DNA of 64,000 nt, taken from positions 60,785,934-60,849,933 of the forward strand of contig NC_063169.1 in NCBI RefSeq assembly GCF_023159225.1, given 5' to 3'. The translations under genes were made by a program, and so were the position numbers. Origin of the DNA: Perognathus longimembris pacificus (lineage: Eukaryota; Chordata; Mammalia; Rodentia; Heteromyidae). Positions 35,701 to 47,400 of the stretch are shown here, piece after piece (positions within the stretch are counted from its first letter, which is position 1; each line of letters begins with the position of its first letter). Under the pieces are notes generated by a model. It made no database searches. It was given only the letters and a program-made list of their open reading frames with translations, and had not been told where the DNA came from.

Positions 35701-38700
35701 ATCTCAGCCTTCTGAGTAGTTTGGATTACAGGAGAGATCCAGAGGTGCAAGGCCAGCGTTGTTTTTGTTTCACAAGAAAGAGTAATGTTGTGACTTTCCT
35801 GGAACCTCTAATTTTTCAGCATTAAAAGTATTGATGTGTACGTATCAATAAAGAATATCTTCAGAGTAACATAAATATGAAAGTATGATTTTGGAAGTCT
35901 CTTAAGGAGTTCTAAAGCTTATTTTGTGAAACATTTACTTTAATGCTATTGAGTTATTGATAGGATGAAGACTTTTAAAATTGTAATATATTATCAGAAA
36001 AGATATATGGTGCTGTACTAAAATGGAAATCATTTTAGCAGATTTATAAATTCTTTCAATTTGATGCTGTTGCTTTTAGTATATTTCTATGCTCATTTAT
36101 GCAGATGTAAATTTTTATTTATAACAAGGATAGTCAACAAACTGTACAGTTAAAGTGTATGCCAAAGAGTATGTACTGCTCTCCTACCTCTTGAACAAGT
36201 TTATTGTCCATACAAATATCGTGATAAATTCTGGATCTACGTAGATGTAATTGTCTAGGGAAGATGAAATGGCAAACAGCCACTGGCAAACAGAGGAAAG
36301 TACGATATGAATATAATGAAATTTGTTGTGTGAGATTTTAATGATTAAATTGAAAAGTATGCATCACTGTGTTTGGGAAATTTTAGGGGAAATATTTAAA
36401 AGCCTATAATACCTGTTTGAAAGATAAGTAGGATCTTACATTGAAAAACAATAGTGGAAGTGTATAAAATCATAAAATCATAGTGTATAAAAGCATAAAA
36501 TCTCAAAGTTTTGTCAGGTATTTAGGGCACTGAAGTTAAGACATGGGTATATACTACAGAAAGAAAAAAATTGACAAGGTGAGAAAGGTGTAGTTCATAA
36601 AGAAGCTTTCTGTACAAACATGAGAAAAAATCTCAACATTTTACAGCTCTACATCATTAAGTAAATATTTTAACAAGATTCATTTCAAGATGACATTTGA
36701 TGGTCACTAAATACCATAATTAAGTTGTCTGAATTAGATGCATTTCTTTGCTCTGTTGAGGTTCCAGTACAGGAACAGACACGAGTGCAGGTGTAATTAG
36801 CCTAAAGGTGTTTGATACAAAGACCTGGCTGTTTACAAAATGTTTGGGAAAATGCCATGTCTGGAATCCAGGGAGGAGGAAATGCTGCTTTTACTACCTC
36901 TCATCACCTGAGAGGCTCAGGAGCAACCTGGGAATAAATAACTGTGTGTGGCTCCATTGTTGACATGCATTTCTTTTACTACTTAAATTTTGATGAACAT
37001 CCTTGTCAGCAAAAGAAAAAAAAAGCAGAAGGATGGTGTTGATTGCATTTGTTTACAAATCCCAGCACATCCAATTAGTATGAACCTAATCTCATCCTCA
37101 ATCTTAGCTACTCCAGAGTCTAGGAAATAAGACTTTTAGCTTTTCTGCATTTGCAGTGTAGGAGTAAGCTGAGTACCTATTGACCATATCGAACATACCA
37201 TATGTATATCTCTCCAGTCTTTTCTCAGCGGTATATACAAAATAGCACTAACCTTTGCTTTAGAAATAACATGGTAGAAAATAGGAAGCCATTAGAATTT
37301 CAACAAGATCTGTCTTGTCTTTGAAAAGATAACTCTGTGACAGTTTGGAATGCATTTGACAGTCAGCAGTTATGGTTTGAATTAGGCCCAGGTCAGGAGG
37401 GAAGAGAGGAAGTAAGTTTTATTTCTTATTTAGTTCATTTTCTTCTTAAATGTTTATTGAATACTTACTAGTAGGTGTAAAGATATTGTTATGTTTACTG
37501 AGAACAAAATATGGGAATAGATTTCCTGTTGAACTGATCTGATCATAATAAATTTGCATACATAGTGTAGAAAGCATATGTAATTATATAAAAAATTCAA
37601 AATACAAATGCATAAAGCTTTAATTCTCTGTAGAAGAATGAAAACATGTAACATGAGTTACATATGTGTTTACTTCTTAAGTATTTTCATCTTGAAACTT
37701 CTGTGTAATTATGTTTATATTAATGGGGATGGCAAATATTCTTCATATTCTATCCTGCCGAGTGGTAATATTAGAATTGATAGTCTAGCAGTGATGATTT
37801 TTGTTATGTATTGTTTGTATGCTTTTACCAAGGGTAATCTGTGTATTGAAATTAAAAGCTATGGCTGAAGAGTATATTTTTGATGTGCCCATGTTTACAG
37901 AGTAGATGACATACCCAGACTTAATTTCAAAACCCTCTCCCTTTCCATTCTACCACACTGTTTACTGTAAGGTCTTCGGTTTGACTTTTAAGTTGAGTTA
38001 GCATAGTTAAGTGTTAATCACATTGGATATACAAATCTGATGGTTGTCTATTATTTTTGCCTTTCCTGAATTACTTGTATTCTGACTACTTCTCCAATGC
38101 AGTTAGCAATATTTACAAGGCATTTTTCTAACTTCCTTTTGGGATGTCCTTTTTCCCACAGGGTTACCTTTTGCCATCTGCCTTTCCAGAGTAAGTGGCT
38201 CTATGTGGGCACAGAACGAGGTAATATTCACATCGTCAATGTGGAGTCCTTCACACTCTCAGGCTACGTCATTATGTGGAATAAAGCCATTGAACTGTGA
38301 GTGTGAACAAGTATTTCATCTCTGAAACTATCAGCACCTTATTTGGTAATAATATTATATAACAGTCTATTGGTAAATCCAGATGGAATTAATATGTATC
38401 AGACCTTCTTAATATTAAACTTAGATTTGTTGGTCTTTTGTAATTATTGTCCTGTTATGGTATTTTATAAATTTAAGTGCTTTATATTCATGCATAGAGA
38501 TAAGTAGCCACCATTATGTATGTATATGTTCACATAGGCATAAACTTAAGTTTCTTTTTGCTAAGTACAGAAATGCTCAATTTTCTACTTCTTTTTTTTT
38601 TGGCCAGTCCTGGGCCTTGGACTCAGGGCCTGAGCACCAATTTTTCTACTTCTTTATCTTCTAATTATCTTTCTTTTAAATGTTGGTCCTAATCCACAGT

Positions 38701-41700
38701 GGTCTCCACTAGTGTTTAGAAAAAACTGATCTAAGCTACCCTTTCATTGAGATGGGGTGCATTGCTATGCATCTTAGGCTGGACTCAAAATTATAATCTG
38801 GTGTCAGTCTGTTGAGTGCTGGGATTATAGACATGAAACTGCACTCTTTGGTATGTTTTAATAATTAACGAATTGTGTATATGTGTTTGTATATATACAT
38901 ATATATTTGTTAAAATTAAAATGCTACAGAATTAATTTTAAAACCACTTCATTTTGATACAATGATAATTAATTTTGATAGAATGATAATTTTTTAAATT
39001 AACAAAAAATGAAATCCTAAGGATCTATAGTGCTAACTTTTCACTCTTTCTTAAAATGTTGTAGTACCTTATCTCTTTCTGCAATGGCTTTTTGGGTTTT
39101 TGTTTGTTTGTTCATTTGTTTTGTTTTGCTTTGCTATTGTTTGGTACCAGTACTGAGGCTTGAACTCAGGGCTTGGGCACTGACACTTAGCTCTTTTGTT
39201 CAAGGCTGGGGCACTTGAGCCATAGCTCTCCTTCCAGCTTTTTGGTGGTTAATAGGATATAAGTGCCTGGACTCGCTTCAAACTGTGATCCTCAGATCTC
39301 AGCCTCCTGAATAGCTAGGATTACAAGGAAGAACCAACAGCTCTCAGCTCTGCAAGTTTTTGTTTTATTATTTAAGCATAAAAATAAAAGTTTAAGGATA
39401 TTGGCAAGAATCTTTTTAAATATTAATTTTTAAATAAGTAGTTTTCTGTTGGATTCCACAGTTTTCACATCCTTTGACAGAATAATTTTGTGACCTCTCA
39501 TGTATGTATTGGTATAGCTGTAATAGTGTGTTCCTTTCTGTGGTAGGGATGTTATTATATCTATCAGTCAATAGGTAATGGAGGTTTTCAGTTTGCTGCT
39601 GAGTTGACCACAATATCTAGTGGGTCAGGCTGGTGCAAGTGGCTGTAGTTTTACCAACAATCCTCATGAAGTGAGATTTTAGCCTGCATAGACTATGAAC
39701 AAGAGTATGCTTGTTTGCCACTTCATAGGTATCATTTCAGTGATGTTATTGTCTGTGATTCTTTTCCCTACAAAGGTATAAGTGACATTGCTTTCCTAAT
39801 TTTTAAGATAATAAGTTAAGAATTATGAACTATACATTTGGTGAGATATTCCAAATGAAGGCTAGTAAAGTAAGATGCTGAAATCTTAAATGCTGAGTTA
39901 TTTAAAGATACTAACTTCAAGAATTGTACAATGAAAATAGATTTGCTGTGCTGAATACATTGAAGATTCTTTCCTACACAGAAAATAGAATTTTTTCCAA
40001 TTATTATATTGATGTATGTTAAGAACTGTATCTGCTCATGACTAGTTACTGAAATATTTCCTTTTGTTATAAATTATTCTTTATTTTTATTTTAGTGAAT
40101 ATGTACCTGTATTGAAAATTTTAAGGAAGAAAATCTTAATTTCTTTTTCAGGTCATCTAAATCCCATCCAGGACCTGTTGTCCATATAAGTGATAATCCA
40201 ATGGATGAAGGAAAGGTAGAAATTTTTTCCAAGTAAATGTTTGTTATTTAAATGCATAGTATTTTCATTTTCAATATTCAAACAATCCTAGGACCACACC
40301 TGAGCCAAAAAGTTGAGATTGCTAATGAAGTTGGTATATCATATGTTCTTGCTGACTTGTTATTCCTTGTGAAGAATAATGAAAAGATTAGAATGATTTG
40401 TAATTGGAAGGACAAATTATGCTGAAGCATAAGTAAACTTTAATAAATATAATGATAAGTTATGAATCTTTATTTAACTTATTCAGAATGTTTCCCCTAA
40501 TTTTGTTATAGTACTGACAAAAGATTTTTTAGCACTTTATGTAAACAATTTTTTAATGCTCATCATATGTTAGAATTACCAGTATATTTCATCTTTCTTG
40601 AGATTTCTTTGTAAGTAGTCCTAGTTAATAATGTGGAAGTTTTATTTGTTTGTTTTAGTGGTATTGAGGTTTAAACTTATGTCCTTATGCTTGCTAGGCA
40701 AGCATTCTCCCACTTGAGTCCACTCCCAGTCCTTTTGCTTTTAGTTTGTTTCTCAGATAAGGATCTCATGCTAAGGTTGCCTCAGCTCATCTAGACCACA
40801 GGTATCCTTTTATCTTCTCAGGTAGCTGGGATTACCAGTGTGTACCATCATCCCTGATCCTAAAGATTTTTGAAACATCATTCAATGTTTTTGTAATGTG
40901 AAACCATTTCATAGCCAATATCTGGCTATTGTTAGCTTAAGTTTGTTAGTACCTTTAAAATCATGAATTTTATTTTCTGTGAATCTTTTATTTCCTAATC
41001 CAAACTGTCTTTTAGGGAGTTCTACTAATGAAATATTTCTTAGCTGTGCAATATTGTGATGTGAATCTAAGTAAGTACCAGGAAGCTTATTGCTGAGAAA
41101 TCATGGAGTAATGCTTTATTTTGTAAAGGGATTTATCTGAAGTCTTCATTTCAGTTAGTGGGAGAGGTCAACCTTATAAATTATTTAACACTTTGTTGGC
41201 ACTTAGAAAAGAATAGGATCACTGGGCTATTTGCAGTTAACTTATAATCATGAAATTATATGACTTGAAAGCAACTTTACATAAAGCAAATATACAATCA
41301 CCTGAATACCCATCTTTTTTTCTTTTTTCTTATTTATTGTCAAAGTGATGTACAGAGAGGTTACAGTTTCATACGTTAGGCCTTGGGTACATTTCTTGTG
41401 CTGTTTGTTACCTCCTCCCCTAGTGGCAAGAGTGCTTGCTCCACCTTTTTTTCTTTCATAGAAGATATATTTTTTTTAAGTTAAGCATTTTTTTTTTTTT
41501 TTTGGCCAGTCCTGGGCCTTGGACTCAGGGCCTGAGCACTGTCCCTGGCTTCCTTTTTTGCTCAAGGCTAGCACTCTGCCACTTGAGCCACAGCGCCACT
41601 TCTGGCCGTTTTTTTCTGTATATGTGGTGCTGGGGAATTGAACCCAGGGCCTCAGGTATACGAGGCAAGCTCTCTTGCCACTAGGCCATATCCCCAGCCC

Positions 41701-44409
41701 TTAAGTTAAGCATTTTGAGTGGAATGAAAACATTTCTTCTACTTGGGATTGCTCGCCAAGACATTTCTATACATCCTGCAAGAGAGTGTCCTTTCTCTGG
41801 TCAGCCGCCCAATGACCACCATAGTTCCAGTGCTGGTTCCAGCCAGCAGATTCTGGGGCAGTAGATGAAGAAATGTCCCTGCAGTCAAATCTCATATTTA
41901 ATAGTTTTATTATTATATAAGTAATAATCCAGAACCTCCAGGGATGAGGAATGGTTTAATCAGTAGAAATAGTTAAACCCCTGAAGTGTCTCCCCAACCC
42001 CTCTTTTTGTAGGCTTAGATTGTCCCTGAGTAGCTTAAGGGAGTTCTGGGCACATTCCAAGAGGTAGATAACAAGAAATCAGGAAGAACTGAGGTAGGCA
42101 GTTTCAGTGACAGAGCCAGGAGACAAAAAATCACAGAGATAAGTAAACACAGAGACTTTTCCTGTCTTCTGACAGGATGATTGCAGAAGACCAAACACTC
42201 AAACACACAACCAGAGTTTTCCACTGGAATCCAAACACTAATCAGATCTCCTTCAGCCTGACTCAAATTCAGATCTTCTCCATCACAGTCCCCATAGGAT
42301 TCTAGGGCTCCCACATCCAGACATTCAGTCCATTTTCAAAGCACTTCCAGATTTCAATGTTAATCTTTAATCACTTGCCATTTCAATCTTAAAGTTGCCC
42401 TCATGAGAAGTTTCCCACCAGTCTTCAGTATCTCACAGCTTAAATGAACATTTCCTAGGATGTAGCCCTGTCTTTCCTTACCTTTCAGAACTTCTTCAAC
42501 CAAGTGATATGCTGAAGCAAATAGTTGTTTCTCAGATTTGAACTACTCTTTTTTGCCTCGATGCATTTGTAGTTCTCTTTCACCAGTCTCTCTTAGCTGA
42601 ATTCCTACTCAAATGTAAAGTTCAGATTAAAAAGTTCTGTGTGATGTTTTTCCTCACAATCCTGAAAGTGTTTTCTCTCATGTCTTCATTCATTAGTACT
42701 TTAGTCATGCAAGTTTCATCTCATACTTTTTTAAAATCATTGCCTTTGTGAGAAATATGTACATATGTCAGCTCCTCTGAACTTGAAAGATTCTTAGCAC
42801 AGAGGAAGTTTTTATGCAGGTCTATATGTTCCATAGTAGCCAATATATTATTAAAATAGTATTATTCATTATGTACTTAATTTATGCAGTGAATAAATTA
42901 TGTGTAACTATTTTATTCTCAAATTTTTAATCTAGTTTTATATGCTTAATTCTAGGAGTTATTCTCATTGAAACATTTTTGAAATATTAGGATGTTAAAT
43001 ATATTTTCTAGTCATCAATTTCTTTTTTTTTTTTTTGCCAGTCCTGGGCCTTGGACTCAGGGCCTGAGCACTGTCCCTGGCTTCTTCCTGCTCAAGGCTA
43101 GCACTCTGCCACTTGAGCCACAGCGCCGCTTCTGGCCGTTTTCTGTATATGTGGTGCTGGGGAATCGAACCTAGGGCCTCGTGTATCCGAGGCAGGCACT
43201 CTTGCCGCTAGGCTATATCCCCAGCCCCTAGTCATCAATTTCTTATGGAAAAGCATTTTCAAAGATCTCTCTGACATTTTCCACTGTAACTCTGGAGGAT
43301 GGTTTGTCACTTTTCTCATATGTGCAATATTCACCTAGGGAGAAATATGAATATGGTACAAGGTGAGAGAACACAGTCCTTCAAAGCCTTATTTGTGCCT
43401 TTCCCCACATGAAACAAATGTCTTGGCTAAGAAAGATTGTACATTAGTAGAAAATGACTTAAAATGGTAATAATTATGTAGTGAATTAATGTATCAGACC
43501 CTGTGCTACTTTATAGTAGCACAAGTTTCTTCAAGATTTGTATTACATATATATTAGTTTTAAACAGAGAACAATTGGGTTTTATTGATTTTTATTACAC
43601 ACATATTTAATACATTAATTTTAAACAGAACAACTGATTCTTGTTCAGTAGTTTTCAGTAGGTTCCCTTATGCCATCTTCATACATATATACAATGTTTT
43701 GTTATTATTTATCTTCATCATTCTCTTTCTCTCTTCTTTCTTCCTTTAGTTCCCATAAACACTCCCACAGTTGCATTCATTGTGTGTGGGGGGTTGGGTG
43801 GGGGGCGTGCACGCGCACGTGAGCCTACGTGGACATGAATATTCTGCAACTAAATGAAAACATTGAGATAATTAGTTTGGCATATCTAGCTTAACATGAT
43901 GATATCCACTTGTATCTACTCTACTGTAAATGACATTTCATTTTTCTTTACAGCTTGATAGTCCATGGCATACAGATATTTTCCTTGTTTATTTAAATTC
44001 TTTCAACAGATTGTAAATTAGAACTTCTAGTTTTACTAAAGGCAAATTAGCCATTTTGTGTCCCACAGGTTGCATATGTGCTGTGCACACTGACTTCTCT
44101 GATTTCACCATTATGATATTTTTCTCTAATACAACTTGATTATTGATACTGTTGACAGCTGTGTCCATATACAGTGTACCTTCTGATGCTGCTTTCATTA
44201 AACCCATCTTAAGTACTGAGGACTAACTTTAGGAGCTTCCGTATGCTATGCAAATGTTATACCACTGAACTCCATAGCTCTTTTGTTTTTTTAAACAGGG
44301 TCTTACTACATAGCTTCGACTGGTACCCAAGTCAAGGTTCTCTTGCTTTTGCCTCCCATTATTTAGATCTTCAAAATAGTACTGTCTTCTTTTTTCAATA
44401 TCAATTATA

Positions 44410-44440
<31 letters not shown>

Positions 44441-47400
44441 GGCCAGTCCTGGGCCTTGGACTCAGGGCCTGAGCACTGTCCCTGGCTTCTTCCCGCTCAA
44501 GGCTAGCACTCTGCCACTTGAGCCACAGCGCAGCTTCTGGCCGTTTTCTGTATATGTGGTGCTGGGGAATCGAACCTAGGGCCTCGTGTATCTGAGGCAG
44601 GCACTCTTGCCGCTAGGCTATATCCCCAGCCCCAATATCAATTATATTTTGAGTCCCTGAATATCAAAGGCATGTAGGTATGCAGTGAAATCCTATCATT
44701 TGTAATCTATGTGGGTTGCCTATAAAATTAGTTAGAATTTTATGCTTTTATCATATGAATGATAAGAATTAGCTTTATTGTTATCAATAACATATCTTGA
44801 ATAGTAGTTATATTATTCTTAGGTAATGTGCCCTTTCTTTTATTACAGCTTTTGATTGGCTTTGAATCTGGAACAGTAGCCTTATGGGACCTCAAGTCAA
44901 AGAAAGCGGACTACAGATATACATATGATGAGGTAACAGCTCATAAAAGACCTGCCATTTCTGTAATTCAAAGTACCTTCTCTAAGAACTTAATTTTTAA
45001 TTTCAGTGTAGGTATAGTTGAGGTTAAGACTGCTTTTAGCTTAGTTACATAGGTTTTGTAATGGCACTAAAAAAGCTTTAGTGTTTTTGTTCCAATTAAT
45101 ATATTCACAGTTCTTTAATCCCTCATATTTGTTCATCTAATTTCCTTACAGGTGTTATATTTCCAGACTTGGTTTTTCCTGAGAGATCTTGTGCATTTGA
45201 AAACAGATTCATAAATATATATTTTTTCATAGAAATGAGAGTATTCTGTAGACATTTATAGTTGCTTACTTTAAGATCCAAATAAAAATTCTGATCGGTA
45301 AATCTTACAATTGAAGCTTTTTTCTTACTCCTTACTTTCTTCCTTGCCTTACCCCTTTTTGGTTACAGATTTATTGAAGACAGAATCTCCTGGATATTTC
45401 TGTCTGTCTCTAGTATCTTTCTTCCTCAGAAGGCCTATAAATAAATTGGGTAGGTTACGAAGGGTTGATGAGATAGAGGTTTATTTTTCATTTATAGGAA
45501 GACTACTTCAAGATGCTTTTTATACTCTTCTGACAAATTGAACCAATTCTTCTTTCAGCTGTTACTGACACAGCCAGTAGTGCTCAAGACCTGGGTCTTT
45601 TAAGCATAGTAGTTGCAAAATATGTTCTATCACTCGTTGTCTGTAGCTGGGACACTTTACTGAATGGAAACTTCCTATTATATGCTTTGTGGTTGTACTT
45701 TGGCTGTGCAGTAATGCAGTTCATAAGCAAAGGCCGGACAAATGCTTGATTCTTTCAGAACAGTTAATTTGAAAATCTGAAGTCTAAAATGCTCTGAAAT
45801 CTGAAACTTTGATCACTATTCAAAAGGTTTGGGATTTTTTTTTTTTTGATTAAGAATGTTCCATAGGAAAAATCTATGCAGGTATTTTGAACCTGGGAGA
45901 TGGTGAAATCTAAAACACTTATGAATTCAAGTATTTCAAATAAAGGATACTCAATCTGCCTTCATTTCAGATTATTCCCTAGTAGTTTCTGAGACAAACA
46001 ATGTATTCTTATTTTTTTCCCTCTCTGTGTACTCAATGATTTAAGCACATTTGATCCACTAAAGTTACTTACTTTCAAATTGTCCCATCTCCCACTGGTC
46101 AGCCTCCTCTAAATTAACTCCTGAGTCCTTTGTATAACCATATATTTTGGATAGCTTTCTTGTTATGTGATATAACATAATATGCCTACTAATAGTGTAT
46201 ATTCTCAACCAAACTTAGAATAAGATAGTTTGTTACAGGACTATGGCTTATTTCAATGTTAAATGGAATCTAGAAACGATTATTTTGGATAGTGGTAAGG
46301 TTTATACTTTCCAGTTTAGTGACTGAAACTGTTGCTAGGAAACATGTAAATTGTTTTTCCTGTTGGTTTAAGATAACATATGCTTTCACATTGAAGAATT
46401 TGGTAACTCAAATAGAAGATGCATTAGTAATTGCAGCAATATAAGCATAGTAATCCTGATCAAAAGGAGTGTTCATTTTCACTAAGCAAGATTATTTAAT
46501 TAATTTATTTATTTTTGGAGACTTAAGTACATGGTTCTCCTGCTTCAGCTAGTATTACGGGCATTTACCACATGGCCACCTTTCAGGTTGAAGGTCAGTG
46601 ATAAAAATGTATATCTCTTTAGAGGAATGAAAGGCATCAGAAATGATAGTAATGTGGCATATACAAACCCTTTCTTATTTTTTGAGTCTCTTTAAGAGAT
46701 TATTATTCAAACAATAATAAAATGCATTGTAAGAGCTTGTAAAAACACATAGAATTAAAACATGGATAATTGCCTAAAGGGCAAAAGAGAATACTGTTAG
46801 AAGATTATCATATGGTTTGAATCACTATAATTGTATGTGAAGGCAAAATATGGTAAGATGAAGACTCCATTGCAAATCCTAAAGTAATCATAGCAGCAAT
46901 CCAAAAAGATGAAGCAAAGAGGAAATAATTGTTTTTAATACCCAAAGCAAAGAAGCAGAAGAAAAAGCCATCAAGTAGGAGTACACTGAAGAAGTAAGGA
47001 ACAAAACAGAACAATTTAGATGTTATTATATCTACAATCATATTCATATATTGCTTGTCCCCAGTACAAATGATCTGATATGAGAAATCCACTTTTAAGG
47101 ATACATATGTCCTGTGTAAAGATAGAAAAATCAATATTAGCACTAATCAAAAATAGCTGAAAGGGTTATATCAGTAATAGAGTATGTATCAAAGTTGTTA
47201 CTAATCAGCAATGTTACTAGAGATGGAACTCTCATGTTACAATTTTCTATTTTTTTATTATTTGATATCTAATTCTAACATAGTAAAAGAACCTATTAAC
47301 TCCCTCATGATTCTTCCATAATCACAATATCTGTCAGGCATGGTGTCTTTTTCAGGACTTTTTAGGATTGTATTTACCATCTCTGTGAGTATTATGCCAG

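Larger units (their letters stand above)
27067..38161 (+). other. STXBP5: STXBP5 intron 4 (11.1 kb)
   Basis: GTAAGA...CCCACAG, U2-type, phase 2. It holds one young IDL-Geo copy, several older SINEs, an old sense L1 piece and microsatellites, listed separately. 29350-32330, 35750-36450 and 36510-38150 are otherwise AT-rich sequence in which I recognise nothing. Confidence 0.93.
38297..40151 (+). other. STXBP5: STXBP5 intron 5 (1.9 kb)
   Basis: GTGAGT...TTTTCAG. Contains a truncated IDL-Geo copy, a 7SL-like fragment, a short tandem duplication and one composite SINE; from 39350 to 40150 nothing is recognised. Confidence 0.93.
40216..44848 (+). other. STXBP5: STXBP5 intron 6 (4.6 kb)
   Basis: GTAGAA...TTACAG. 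Dense in antisense IDL-Geo copies (three full-length). Also holds an L1/ID chimera, an unassigned block at 41717-42560 and small tandem repeats. Confidence 0.93.

Noticed and set aside
44849..45052. Exon 7 extended past its donor as a separate short protein
   Set aside because: The donor GAG|gtaaca and the exact join to exon 8 explain the sequence; the extra 40 codons are intronic and unlike any tomosyn.
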